Part shown: in pieces, positions 1 to 11,341 of the stretch
Numbering within the stretch: position 1 is the stretch's first letter
How the letters are laid out: each line of letters starts with the position of its first letter
Source of the DNA: Actinomortierella ambigua
Taxonomy: Eukaryota; Mortierellomycota; Mortierellomycetes; Mortierellales; Mortierellaceae
Assembly (NCBI GenBank): GCA_016098155.1
Contig: JAAAJB010000055.1
Location: 1 to 64,000, forward strand
Reading direction: 5' to 3'
DNA: 64,000 bases
Made by a program: the position numbers and the translations under genes
Notes under the pieces: generated by a model
The model's database searches: none
Seen by the model: the letters and a program-made list of their open reading frames with translations, nothing else
Told to the model about the DNA's origin: nothing

Positions 1-212
1 AGAGTGCTGACCATGGATGTGCGAGGAGACATAGTGTTGGCTCGTGTAGGTTTTTCGTCTGGTAGGGCCTTGGGGAAAGTGATGAGTTATTGTCTTATTC
101 CCATTGTCACTATTGACTATGAACAGATCCTGGTAGTAGGTTGGTTGGAAGGGCCAGAAGGAGGGTCTGTAAGTCTGCAGGAGTCCCAGCCAACTCTGCA
201 ACGCTTGCATTC

Positions 213-361
213 GGAAATCGCTCTCTCCTCCCGGGTTTGGATGGCTTGACAGAACCCAGGTTTGTTCCTCCCGACTGACACCTACCCATGGTGGTTGTTT
301 TTCTCATTTTTCTTTTTGTCCACCCTAAAAAAATAAAAAAGAGGTGGAATAGGTTCTCGAC
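213..361 (+). repeat. diverged direct repeat, copy 1
   Basis: This segment begins with GGAAATCGCTCTCTCCTCCC and is matched in the same order at 828-961: the CT-rich opening, a CGACTGACACC / CGGCTGACACC block, and a short inverted repeat (CCACC / GGTGG) enclosing an A-rich loop, followed by a GGTGGAATAGG / GGTGGCATAGG block. The copies differ by many substitutions and small indels, so the duplication is old. The conserved hairpin around the A-rich loop suggests a small non-autonomous element, but no target-site duplication or transposase was seen. Confidence 0.6.
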
Positions 362-827
362 TCAAGCAAGGCCCACAAGACCAAGCCATAAAAGGTAGGT
401 GTTAGTCCGAACAGACTTTTATCATACTCAGTCGTCGCTTGACAGGCGCTCCACAGTCCGGTTCGACCTGCGTCGTCCTCGGGAACGATGGTGCAGACAA
501 CTTATCGGCGCATCTGTTGGCCAATCTTGACCCCAGGATGGTGCCTGTTTGGGCTGGCTCTGTGCTGGAAGAGATAGATTGAGGGTTTTGTGCTCCCCGG
601 CAGGACATTGTCTAGGATGAGCCGACTTCTCCAGATGTTGGCTAAGAGGGACTGGAGAGGTCAGGACTGGACAATGAACTGGAAGCTGGCACCTTTTATT
701 TGCTTGTTGGTCAAGTCACTGGGAAGCGTTCACTCTCTTTCGAGCCTTCCAACCCGGATGATGCTTGAGGAAACTCGGCCTAAGGGCTAGACGGATGCCC
801 ACTAGCTCTACTTGTAGTTTTACTAGA

Positions 828-961
828 GGAAATCGGTCTCTCCTCCCGAGTTTGAGGGTTTGAGTGGATTTGAGTATTGTCCATCGGCTGACACCTTCCG
901 TTTAATTTTTTTTTCACCTCAAAAAAACAAAAAAGGTGGCATAGGATATAGGATGTCGACG
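828..961 (+). repeat. diverged direct repeat, copy 2
   Basis: Second copy of the repeat at 213-361. The CACCT...AGGTG inverted repeat around an A-rich loop (about 916-938) is kept although the surrounding bases differ. Confidence 0.6.
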
Positions 962-2634
962 AGCATCGACCAAGGGAAACCTGGCTAGACATTACATTAG
1001 CCCAGCCTTTGCCAACACACTCCTAGTGGTGTGCTTGAGCACACGGATCCCATATCCTTTTGCTTCAGCTAGTTTTTCCTTTTGCTGTCAATAAGATGGC
1101 GACTATGCAATGTGCACTTGCTGAAAATAGATGTTTCGTTTTTTTTCTGATGCTGTGCAATGATGGATACCTGAAGGACTTGTCGGCGATGAAGTACATG
1201 GAGGGTGGAATAGTGCATTGCTGGTAAATGGGTTCCAGTAATCAATCGTGATCGGAGCGACATTTCTTGAGAAGCAAACCAGGGCCTTTGCTGTGGCTCT
1301 GCAGTTGTGCACCATGTGCATCGGCTCTTTGGGCCTTCTGAATCGACGTTTGACAAGACCTCGACTTGCGATGAACGTGAAGCGAGCAATAATGACCGCC
1401 CAGAGAGCTTATTCTTCGTATCGGCTCAGAGTAATGTCAGCCAACCTCCTGATCGAGCTCTACGGTGTAACTCACGGCCCCAATAGACACGCACATATCT
1501 CAAAAATCGGACTTTGAAATACCTAGCTGGATTAGGGTATAAGGCAACAAAGGATATTTTTGCAGTGTTCTGGCCCAGGTCCAGACTCTTTTCTACATGC
1601 CCGTTTGTTACCCAAGCGAGAGCATCTTCGAACCTCTGCATACTGTGCGTATGTAACACGACTATATAAACTCTATTTGGCTAACCTCAAGGGCCAGGTC
1701 TTGTGCAACAAAGAGAAAATTTTCTCATCAGATCCACTGAATGTTCCCATCCCCCCCCCATCCCAGAGCTTGAGGGACGATTATTAACCGATCGATATCT
1801 GCTTGCACCAGACACCTAGGCCACCTTTATCAGGAAAAAGTATCTCGGCCCGTTATAGGAGTGGCATGTTCCGCCGAATGTATCGATCGCCTTTTGCTCC
1901 GCTCATGGTTACACTGAGAACTTGTTGCGGGAGAACCATGTCGCTTCCACCCAAAAAAAAAAGAGACGAACGAGGTGCATCCTTCTTGTCATGCATAGTT
2001 TTGTGACCATGTTGACAGGATCATCTTTGTCGCTGTTTTACTGCTGGTAGAGAATGATAGTGAAACGTCAATCTACATGGCGGATGTCTCAAAGTGGAGT
2101 AGCGGAAATGGTAGGTGTTTTATGACATCAGACGATCAACTTGTATTTCTTCGCTCTGACGATTGGTTCAACACCATTAGAAGGAACCCTCAGTCTATTA
2201 CCATGCCAGCAGACACACACTTTTTCAAAGAAAAAGGGATTTTCATGGCGTGGCCTATTCTTTACCAAGCTATTTAAGCTCGTTGTGCGATTGGGGGTTT
2301 GAAGAACATTCAAGTCCGCGCGATCAACAGCAATCGAACCACTCGCAGTCAATAGTAGGCCCTTTTGCATGAGAGAGGCTGGATGGTCCACTCTCCGCTC
2401 GATTTGTACCCTGATTGCGACCATTTCGCTCATGTCCCGAACGGATGTCCTTCGCCGTTTTGTGAGAGATGGGAGCACCAAAATGCCTGCTGCATTTCTA
2501 CCGTTAGAGACAGAGAATTCACACAGTGCGGTACAGGGAATGCATGTCGTGGTACATGTAGAAATACCAACATGCATTTTCTTGTCGGTTGTTTGCAATA
2601 CCGAAAGAGGTCGCCTTTACCTAGGACATCTGTC

Positions 2635-2707
2635 TCCTACACATAAATACCCTGACACTTACTCCTACCATCGTTCAATACACCTCATTCTCCTCACAAT
2701 AGTCACC
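2635..2707 (+). promoter_or_regulatory. core promoter of the cysteine-rich peptide gene
   Basis: A TATA-like ACATAAATA lies about 65 bases before the start codon. It is followed by a pyrimidine/adenine-rich leader (CTCACAATAGTCACC) ending in a good initiation context, CACCATGA. The arrangement matches a short-leader, strongly expressed secreted-protein gene; this is inferred from sequence only. Confidence 0.45.
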
Positions 2708-3053
2708 ATGAAGTTCGCCACCGTCCTTGCTGTCCTTGCTATCGTTAGCGTTGCCCAGAGCGCTGTCATCCCTGCCGAGATTGAGGCTGCTTCCCCTGCT
2801 AAGAAGTGCGGGTACGTTTTTCATTCAATCTGTGCCTGAACACGCTGTTTCTTTTAAAGACTTGTCCTCCATTTACCTTCTTGCTTACAGAGGAGTTAGC
2901 TATTGAGGTCTAATAATTGGTTGCATCTATTAACTCTTCTCTCTCACTCTCCACCCTCTGCAACTCTTAAAATGTAGATGCATGAGGTGGTGCAGACCCA
3001 AGGGCACTCTCCTCCTCTGCTGCGACTTTGTTCCCTGCTCCAGCACCAACTAA
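2708..3053 (+). CDS. small secreted cysteine-rich protein (two exons)
   Basis: Two exons, 2708-2811 and 2978-3053, joined across a GTACGT...TGTAG intron, give a 59-residue protein. Residues 1-18 form a clear signal peptide (MKFATVLAVLAIVSVAQS). A short acidic linker follows, which could be a propeptide, and then a compact C-terminal part of about 25 residues carrying six cysteines with spacing C-x-C-x3-C-x8-CC-x4-C. Without splicing the frame ends before five of the six cysteines, so the cysteine pattern itself supports the intron. An AATAAA-like signal (3063) lies just after the stop. I recognise no family: the size and cysteine density fit secreted effectors, antimicrobial peptides or hydrophobin-like surface proteins, but the spacing is not the classical knottin or defensin one. 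The neighbours are non-coding, so context gives no help. Confidence 0.7.
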
Positions 3054-3663
3054 ACAAGAAGCAAATAAATATACTTGCATTTGTCATAAGCGATTATTTC
3101 GTAGCGATGATGGAGACGTTTGGACCTAAACTGGCGATGTTTGTCTCGGACAGCATGAATGGGACCTGAGGGAGGAGAGAGAGTTATCCTAAGATTTGGC
3201 CAATCCATTTTGGTGTTGGTGATGGTGTTGGGTTATATCGAGAATAATGGCAAAGTATGATCGCGCTGGTGGGAGTAGGCATCGAAGACTCAGTTTCAAC
3301 CCGGGAGCAACATCTGGTCCATTTTAAAGCGACGTACACTATTTGTCATCCACCGACATGGCCTACAGGCGATGTTAGACTTCTTTGTCTAAACCATTGG
3401 AAGGATGATGTCGAAAGCTCTGGCTATCCATGGAGAGACATCTCTCGTAACTAGCTGAGAATTCAAAGCGTGGGCAGTAAAGAATGCCATAGTGAGATTG
3501 ACTCTTGCACCTCCTTTACCACTCTTGCTCTACCTTCGTTTCGAGTTCTGTTTTTGTTTGCCTCTCTAATTCGATTGCACAGTGTTTCCTTGCCTTTGTT
3601 GCAATGGGTGACTACTGTTGCGGATCATTAGTGGTCATGGGTATATCGCACATTTAACAAGGG

Positions 3664-3665
<2 letters not shown>

Positions 3666-3699
<34 letters not shown>
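3666..3699 (+). repeat. (AG)n microsatellite
   Basis: Seventeen uninterrupted AG units. It lies between genes and is a likely length-polymorphic marker. Confidence 0.95.
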
Positions 3700-3702
<3 letters not shown>

Positions 3703-3865
3703 GAGACGAAATAGCTTGCACACCCAAAAAAAAAAAGGCATGTTATGGTCTCGGCTACATTTGAACAATCGACCATGGATCGGCAACAATTGTCTACGAG
3801 CCGAGGCCATCCTCCTCGGAGGCATGAAAATGCTTCAGAGAGGGGGGTTTTTTGGCCAGTGTTAG

Positions 3866-3902
3866 TACCGCGAGAAAGTAGAGGCATGCCTTCCTCGCGG
3901 TA
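3866..3902 (+). repeat. perfect 9-bp hairpin with nested palindrome
   Basis: TACCGCGAG (3866-3874) is repeated as its exact reverse complement at 3894-3902. The loop itself contains the 10-bp palindrome AGGCATGCCT. No T-tract follows on the plus strand. The function is unknown. Confidence 0.7.
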
Positions 3903-4283
3903 TTTGAATCTGGCGTATGTGCATTCTAGCTCATGAGAATGTGTCCAGTGCGGGACTCGAACCCACGCAGTTGCCCAGCTGAACTTTCTTTTTCTCTTAC
4001 CATTGATACACAGAGAGGAGCATCAGATTTGAGAGACAGACTTTTTCTTCCCTCCTGCAAGGGAAAAGGTAAGGTTCTCTATTGTGCTTTTGTGTGTGCT
4101 CTCCCCTCCTAAAACCAATTGAGCTATGCCAACCTGAATCCAAACTCTGTGTTTTGTTCATTTTTTTTTTGTTCAGCAAAGCGCTTTGGCCCTTTGAGAG
4201 GGTGTAATTATTTTTCGTTTATTGTGGGGACAAAGGTCCTTTCTATGCCCAGACTTTTTTCACCTTTCGACATCCCCCTTTTT

Positions 4284-6301
4284 TCATTTCTGCAGCACTT
4301 CGCGGCTCCAGTCCTCAGGTTTTGTGGGCGGGTTCTGAAGGTCAAAGTCGCGGCGGAGCAAGGCATAGGTAGAGTCGACCATGAGGATGATCTCGCCTAT
4401 ACCATAGACCAGTCCAACTGCATAGTAAAAGTTGGCATTGCCGCTGCCCAAGTACACCCACAAGTACCAAAAGATTGGTGCCAGGCACGATGAGTACAGG
4501 AACAGATTGCCGATCAAGAAGCTGTATCGCATATCTAAAACAGTTGGTGGAGATAGTGCAGAGAGTGAGCAGGGAGGTCCTTCATAAAAACATTGCGTAA
4601 TTCAGTCACCAAGAGCTTTAGGATTTCTTTTTCACGCACACTTGAAGACTTCAGAGTAGAGAGGCAAAAGGCCAAGATAGAGCGATGCATCGCCCACAGA
4701 GGTGTAGGCCTTGAGCGTGCCAATGATGGCTGTCAGCAGGTAGGCCACAAACAATGGGTGGTGTCGAAGCTTGATCGAGACAGGCGCTGCAAAAATGAAG
4801 AGGTGTAGTTGGAACACGACGAGGAAGAATGGTCGGAAATGGTCAAACATCTCAATGAAGAAGTACCACAGCAGGCCCAAGTTGGGTGTCAAATCTCTAA
4901 CAGACAGACTATGCATATCAGAAGAGGAGGGAGGAAACAAGAGAGTGGAGGTGAGTTCAGCCGTATCTGAAAAAGCAAACTCATTATAGAACTGATTCGC
5001 GTTCCCTTATTCAGTATTCCCTCCTTTCGTATGATCCATACATTGTGCCGTAGACGCTGCTCATAAAGTCCCACGACCCGACCAGGACCCACGAAAGGCC
5101 CAGCAAGGCGACTGTCCAGGTTGCCAAGAATCCAACACTGAGTTGAATGGCACGCTATGATAACCATGCGGTGAGCTGTAGTTAGTTCTCTTTGTGTCAG
5201 CGCCCACACGAGATATTCAAATTCTCTTCTTAAAATCCGTGTCTTACTTTCTTCGACTCCCCATCAATATGCTGCGTGAGTAGCAGTGCCACAGGGATCG
5301 CCAGCATGATAGGATAAAGCGACAGATAAGCAGCTAGCGCAACTCCAAACATGGCGATGCTCTTATTGCCTATGTTTTCCATCAAATGAAGGCTTCCATT
5401 AGCTTCTGAAATTTGAATCCTCTCCAGGCGTCACCCATGTTGGATTAGTTGGAAGTACCTTTCATGCCCATCCAGAGACTGGCCACGACTGCCACATTTG
5501 AAAAGAGGATCGTGCTCTGTCCAACACAGCTTGCAACGGTGAAGGGGTTGAACAGGTACAAGCTCGCTACAGTCAGCCCGCTCCAGGTGGATCCTTCCAT
5601 CTCAGCCATTGATCCTGTCGTGTTCTCCTTCTCATGTTGCTGTTTTCGAGACATTTGCGACGCCTTGAGCTCCGCCATCCGACTCAGCATAGATCCAATG
5701 GCCAGGTCACTTGCAATGTAGAGCAGGCGCACCAACACTGGGATGGAGATGATGGGATAGAAGAGTCCTAGCAATAGTGGTGCCTGAATTGATTTGGGGC
5801 CAAATAGAAAAGAAAAAAAAGGTGTCCTGGTTAGAATTTGCTCCGCGCCTTCGCTATCAATGACGAACCCGTCTTGTTTTTTTTCGATGCCCAATGGATC
5901 ATGAGGCTTACTTGGTGAACAACACCTCCACTGTATGGTGGGACACCATTCCTGAAGAGAAACACGCCTTCTGATACTATCACAGGGAAAAAAAATGGCA
6001 AGTAGAAGGTAGAATGAGACCTCACATTGGTACACTCTCTTTTTGTCATCTCTAACCTTTGATCCTCTGACTTCGTTCCTTTCCTCCACGTACACCGTTT
6101 GAAGCTTGTGATAGGAGTGGAGATCTCGACGCGACTAGCGAGCAAGTCTGCCAGACCTGGAAGTTCAAACAGGACGAGACGCACAAGTGCAGCCAGGGCA
6201 AAGACAGTGCCTGCCCTGGACGCTGGTTTTGAAGACGTTTCACTTTTGGACAATGATGCCATGGAGGCAGTCTGAGTCTGATGAACAGCCGCCATAGTCA
6301 A
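4284..6301 (-). CDS. GPI transamidase subunit PIG-U (Cdc91)
   Basis: Subunit of the ER-membrane GPI transamidase, which attaches GPI anchors to proteins; PIG-U is thought to help recognise the lipid anchor. Seven exons fit: 6301-6094, 5976-5912, 5783-5459, 5369-5248, 5154-5042, 4896-4640 and 4534-4284. They close to 446 residues, very near the human protein's 435. Diagnostic stretches are ISTPITSFKR, the PPYSGGVVHQ segment after exon 2 begins, LFNPFTVASCVGQST, DLTPNLGLLWYFFIEMFDHF and LWVYLGSGNANFYYA. The protein is strongly hydrophobic with many membrane segments, as expected for the family. The start could be Met1 or Met3 (6301 or 6295). Most donors are GTAAG/GTACG-like; the last is GTGCGT, chosen because it alone keeps frame into the conserved MRYSFL segment. 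The next gene upstream (JmjC protein) is on the same strand, 208 bp away. Confidence 0.93.
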
Positions 6302-6508
6302 AAGGTGTTAAGTGGTGATGTCCCTGCGCTAGCCGAGTGTCGCCTCCTTTTGACGAGATGATGCTTTGTGTAAGAGTGGGGGAGAGGAGTTGATGCATTT
6401 GTGGGCTTTGCATGCTCTCCAAAGTCAATGAGGCACGAAAAAGCTCAGTCACGAAGAAAGTGTTTTTAATGTACAGATTTTGAGAGAGAGGGAGAGGGGG
6501 GGAGGTCT

Positions 6509-9455
6509 TTATCGACGCAACAACTTGTTGGCAAGACGCTCTCGCGCTGTCTGTCCCACCACCTTCTTTGGCTTTTTGCTATCGGCTGCGCTATAGGGGC
6601 CTAGGATCGACCGGTTGTAGTTGGCGTTGGCACCCTTCGAATAGTGCTGTCCATCCGAGGCCCCTCCCCCTCCATGCATCTTGCGCCTACGGCCAAGATC
6701 CACACCCCCACGGTTTGCACTAGAATCGCCTTCGTCGCTTCCACTGCCATTGAAAAGTGGATCGGCACCTGTCTCATCGTCGCCAAAGAAGACTGTCTCC
6801 GCCTGCGCCCGTTGCGCTGGTGGTGGGTGGGCCATAGTCATGGTGCTAAGCTGCGCCAGACGCGTGCCTGCATCGAGCGACTCTGTCTTCTTGTGCTTGG
6901 GCGCAAACGCGGCCGTGCTGGCGCTCGACTGTGACGAAGGTGAGCCTCCACCAGAGCTCGATGTCCGACTCCGCTTGCGAGAGCGTCCCGACGCCGTCGC
7001 TGATCGCTTGGAGGAAGAGCGGCCTTCGTCGTATTCCGAGTCGGATGAATGCATATAGTCCTCTTCCTCGGCTTTCATCTCATCGTCATCGCCGAGCGGG
7101 TCAAACTCGTCGTCACTGCCCTGGATAGCTCGCTCAAGGTCATCCCAGTCGTCTTCATCGTCATCGTTCGACTCTGACCCATCGCTGCCTTTAGCCGCAT
7201 GGTGAATGGTCAGCTTGAGTTTGGCACTTCCTCCAGTCTCCTCTGGCGACGGCTTCAGCTTGATGGTAAGCTTGCCAGGTTTGATGCTTGGAGACTCTAC
7301 CTTAACAGGGGCACGTGGGGTTATGGGCGACGTCGCGTTGGGGTCAGCCACGGGAACGCGCTGCTCCCCTGAAGCACTGTTCCTGTCGTCATCATCCGAA
7401 TGTACAGATGTTGTGGAGGATGTTGACTTGATCTTCAAACGGAGTTTGATTTTGGGTGCTGCACTACCCTGCTGTGGATGGTGTTGGCTTATGGAGTTTT
7501 CCTGTTCCATCATTGTGGCTAATCGCTTTGAATCATCAACCACCTCGCCTCGCGATTGAAGGGCCTCGAAGCACCATCGGTTCAACTCTCGAAGCAGCCC
7601 CATGCTCCCTCCGTCTGCAAACTGGCTCGCCTCTGGCGGAATGCTCGCACGAATAGCATGTCGCTCTTCCTTGCTCAACTTGGGGTCAGTCTTGGAATCC
7701 ACGCGCTTCTGGTTCAAATACAAAGTCAACGCAACAATGCCGTGAAGCTCCCTAATCGACACTTGTGCCAGATTGTCCTGACCGCGCTTGATGTAGCCAA
7801 GGGCAACGAACCAGTTCATCTTGTCAAAGTATGGGAAACGGAATTTGCGTGGCACGTTGGTAGCAATCTCGATAGCAGCGATATTGAATTGCGTTGGGAT
7901 ATTGAGCGAGTGCAAGAAGTTGCCGCCGATGACGATAGAGTCTTTTGGCGTGTAGACAGAATGAATCCATCCTGTTGGAAGGAGCATCGTGTCGCCTTGC
8001 TCCAAATCAACCTTGTAACACTTGCCATTCACCTCACTTGCAAAGAAGGTCGACGCCTGATCTGCCGAGTTGGACCACTTTGCGTACTTTTTCAGATTGC
8101 TGGGCGTTGGTTCGACAAAATAGAATGTCTTTGATCCCGACAGAATGTGATAATAGACAGACGATCCTGCAAAGTCGATATGGAAGTCGGTGTAAGATCC
8201 TGCTACGCTCATCAGACAGTATAGCTGCACTTTGGGGAACTCGTCTGAGTAATTGGCAGGCCAGTAGTTTTCGATCCAGTCCATCTCCCTAACGTTTGAT
8301 CAGCAGGCAAAAAATAGGTGAGGACTAGGCATATATTTTCTGTGACATGACAGAAGAGGCATAGGACTTATGAGTACGCACCTGACGATCCTTGGTCGCA
8401 CGACTTGCTCAGCCAGCTTTGTGTCGCTTATTTCCAGACTGATGACATTATAGATGCGCTCCTTGTGTTCAGAGCCAAAGTAGTCGGCCCATCTCTCCAT
8501 ATCGTACCCTGGCACCTCGGACTGAGTAGCGACATCGACCACCTCTACAGGGGTTTCTTTGCCGACAGCATCGCGCACGTCGCGAACGGTGAACGAGCTA
8601 GGGGGCATCGCCATTTCAAGTCCATTTCCATCCACGGTTGAATAGTCCTGGTCTCCCTTTTTGATGATCAATGGTGCAGTGAATCCTGAGGTACGGAGGC
8701 GCTGAAGAGTGATATCACTGCCACGAACGCGCTCAAACGTGTCTGGCAGATAGCGCTGCGAGTCGAGAATGACCTTCCACTTGCTCTCCGTGTTGACATG
8801 TCCATTTTGCAGGTCTGCGTAGTTGACCCTTCCTGTCTTTCGTGACGACTTTCTGACATCTATGAGGACATTCGTAACCCCCCCCCCGTCCCCAAGCAAG
8901 GAGGTGCAACAGAGAATAGGGGTGAGCAAGTGTGTATAGGCAGCGGGAAAAGGGAGAGGAAAGGAAGAGAGGAGACGGTAAACTGCGAAAAAAAAAAAGA
9001 CAGCAACAACAAATTGCGCGGCAGTTAAAGGACGAACTGTGGTATAAACACTCACAAGTGGTAGGGCCTGCTCGTTTCGCGTTCTGACATCGCTTGCAAT
9101 GGTATTTGTCAACAGTCTCAAACTCGTCTAGTGGCATCTTGATACAGCGGATATGATACCACTCGTTGCAAGCATCGCAGCATATCCAGGTTGCCTCTGT
9201 GTTGCCGAGGCCATCCTCCGGGCACAAAATACATGTCTCTTGGTCCTATTTGGAAAGACCCGACAAGCGGCCATATTATGTTAGTGGCAAACAAAGCATT
9301 GATTTGTTGATATCAATAAGGAGAGAGAGTAGGAGAAGGGGAGAGAGGGAGAGAGGGAGAGACAGTAAGAGAGAGAAAGAGAAAGTGAGAGAGAGGGTGT
9401 GTGTGAGTGTGTGAGTGTGTAATGGTGAATGGGAGAAACATACGTCGTCTTCCAT
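6509..9455 (-). CDS. PHD-JmjC histone lysine demethylase (JHDM1/KDM2-KDM7 type)
   Basis: Predicted Fe(II)/2-oxoglutarate-dependent histone demethylase in the nucleus; the fungal JHDM1 family typically acts on H3K36. Four exons (9455-9444, 9245-9056, 8859-8382, 8288-6509) give 819 residues. The first exon codes only for MEDD. A PHD finger follows at residues 5-65, with the CxxC...C..C...H..C...C..C pattern, including CILCPED and CDACNEWYH. A JmjC domain lies around 225-380, with metal ligands His263, Asp265 (FHID) and His336 (GWIH) and the 2-oxoglutarate lysine Lys280 (SKTFYF), so it looks catalytically competent. The C-terminal 400 residues are acidic and serine-rich and end in a basic ARERLANKLLRR segment. 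The linker QVVRPRIVREMDWIENYWP matches the JHDM1 signature. The divergent neighbour is CFAP20, whose start codon lies 223 bp away. Substrate cannot be fixed from sequence. Confidence 0.92.
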
Positions 9456-9677
9456 TGAGGAATGTGGCATGGATGTGTCAAGCGAGGTGTGGGAGAAGGA
9501 TGAATCGAGAATGTGAGAAGAATGGGGGAGGGAGCTTCTTTTTTTTTTTTTTTTTTACCTTTGGAAGTTAGGACTGCCAAGTGTGTGTGTGGTCAGTGGC
9601 TTGCCCCCTTTTGAAAGAAACACTTTTTCTTCTCTTTCGAAACAAGCATCGTGTTCACACCGTTGCGCATTCTCACC
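9456..9677. promoter_or_regulatory. shared divergent promoter region (JmjC gene / CFAP20)
   Basis: This 222-bp interval separates two start codons pointing away from each other. It contains an 18-base T run (9539-9556). No TATA box is evident for either gene. A bidirectional housekeeping promoter is inferred. Confidence 0.5.
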
Positions 9678-11092
9678 ATGTTTAAGAACACGTTTGTCGT
9701 ATGTACATTCCCACCCCCTCTTGGAACAAGGCAGGACGCGGCAGGACAACACAGGACGAAGGCTACGCTGACGTTATTTATTGTTGTTTTCCACTCTTGG
9801 CCATGACTCATGATCCCTTGCCTCTCTCTCTCACACACACGCACTCTATCTCTATCTCTCCCCCTTCCTACTTGTCCTTTTCAACAACAACTGCTAGTCG
9901 GGGTTCTTGTCCATCTTCTACAGCCTTGGGTAAGCTGTGATTTGGCTTTGGTCGGCCACCTGAAAAAAAAAGCACTTTAGAGTCCAGACATTCTAACGAT
10001 CGGCTTGCCGCTCTTTTGCTTTATGGGTTATTTAGATCGGATCCACTCCAACTTTGGGCAACACGCATAGGACCACCCATCCAGTCAAAGACATCAGGAT
10101 CAACTGCGCCGCCTCCAAAGAAGAAATTGAAGCAAGACAAGGACACCAACAGCAATAGCGACACCGAGGATGACGACAAAGAGAGGGATTCCGCGTCAGA
10201 AGAGAGCACGCCACCACCACTGCCAGATCCCCACGTCCAGTTTGTGAGCGACGACACCCTCAACTCTCAAGTGCTCGAACTGCTCTCTCCCAACCTGTCC
10301 AACACATTCATCACTACGCCTTCACTGGCAACGCGAACACTGGGAATCAAGCTTCCATACCTTGTGTTCCTTGTCAAAAACCTTGGGAAATACTGGAGCT
10401 TTGAAATCACCATCCTCGACGACAGGGGAGAAAAGCGCCGCTTCCGTGCCTCAAACTTTCAGGTTGGGATTCACATTCGATGACTACGATTTGTGCTACA
10501 AAGTGACTTCAATATTGCTTCCCTCTGGTCAGCAATATCCTCTGGCCATCGTGGCAGAAGCTTACTCTTCGGTTTCGACGAGATGGATAAGAAAAGGGAG
10601 GGAAGGAGGCAGGACATTTGGCATCACCTAGACCTGTCCAATGTAACAATCGATTGGAAACAATGCAGGATAGTCCACATGACCACGCGGACGTTGATAA
10701 TCGATCACGGAAGCTTGGTATCAGCGTCTCTCTTACGTCTACTGTCTATCTCTGGAGCTCCGTGTTCACCCTATTGCCTTTCTACCCTACGTTTATTTTA
10801 TTTTTTTGTTGTGTGTTGTAACACGCGCAATGACTTCTTCTAGTCCGTCACTCGTGTCAAACCTTTCATCACGACAATGCCGCTGCGGATGGACCCTGGA
10901 TGGAATCAAATCCAGTTGAACCTGGCAGACTTTACAAAGCGCGCCTATGGAACAGCCTATGTCGAGACTCTGCGTATTACCATTCATGCCAACTGCAGAC
11001 TTCGACGTATCTATTTTTCGGATCGCATCGTCCCTGAAGAAGATTTGCCGGCCGAGTTCAAGTTATTCTTACCAATTGTCAAGCAGAGATAG
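9678..11092 (+). CDS. CFAP20 / BUG22 family protein with an inserted basic-acidic segment
   Basis: Homologue of cilia- and flagella-associated protein 20 (DUF667), an axonemal inner-junction protein that also has nuclear, transcription-linked roles in animals. Four exons (9678-9698, 9898-9929, 10036-10462, 10844-11092) give 242 residues against about 190 in animals. Family hallmarks include [18 protein letters not shown] at the N terminus, [69 protein letters not shown] and PAEFKLFLP near the end. The extra length is one insertion after the first 40 or so residues: a lysine cluster ([11 protein letters not shown]) followed by an acidic serine-rich stretch. The last intron (381 bp) is longer than its neighbours. 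A 23-base A run starts 11 bases after the stop. Identification is secure; the role in a fungus that may lack flagella is open. Confidence 0.95.
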
Positions 11093-11225
11093 ATGCAAGA
11101 ACAAAAAAAAAAAAAAAAAAAAAAAGCTAATATCTGGCTGACGAACAAGATCACAAAGACAGGAAGAGGAGATAGCAGCATGCACGATGTAAAAGTAGTT
11201 TGTGAAGCACCGTTTAGCATAGGTT

Positions 11226-11231
11226 TTTATT
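11226..11231 (-). terminator. polyadenylation signal of the FAD oxidase gene
   Basis: An exact AATAAA on the minus strand, 111 bp beyond the stop codon of the oxidase. Confidence 0.5.
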
Positions 11232-11341
11232 GAACAAGGGCTGTGTCGTCCGTCGAGACAACTCTTCGTCTCACTCCCTTATGTTAGAATGTACTCTGGC
11301 TCAACCATGGCCTTCACGAGATCCGTCATTCGGGCCTTCTC

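Larger units (their letters stand above)
1..2634. other. gene-poor left flank
   Basis: No reading frame here shows a recognisable family, splice-supported structure or sustained conservation-like composition. The stretch contains a diverged direct repeat (213-361 and 828-961), A-rich runs, and short overlapping frames on both strands typical of non-coding DNA. Decayed transposon or intergenic sequence are both possible; I cannot tell which. Confidence 0.5.
3054..4283. other. intergenic region with AG microsatellite and hairpin
   Basis: No supported gene. It holds an (AG)17 run at 3666-3699, a strong hairpin at 3866-3902, and a tRNA-like T-arm on the minus strand near 3950-3970 without a matching acceptor stem. 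Confidence 0.5.

Noticed and set aside
2369..2707. Long N-terminal extension of the cysteine-rich peptide
   Set aside because: The upstream in-frame sequence would bury the signal peptide and overlaps the TATA-like promoter.
3938..4015. Possible tRNA gene on the minus strand
   Set aside because: A good T-arm (GTGGG-TTCGAGT-CCCGC) and a D-loop-like AATGGTA are present. However, the acceptor strand ACTGGAC has no partner, the anticodon loop lacks U33 and the stem has a mismatch. At best it is a tRNA-derived fossil.
7556..8134. Plus-strand frame within the JmjC gene
   Set aside because: Antisense to the conserved JmjC domain, without independent support.
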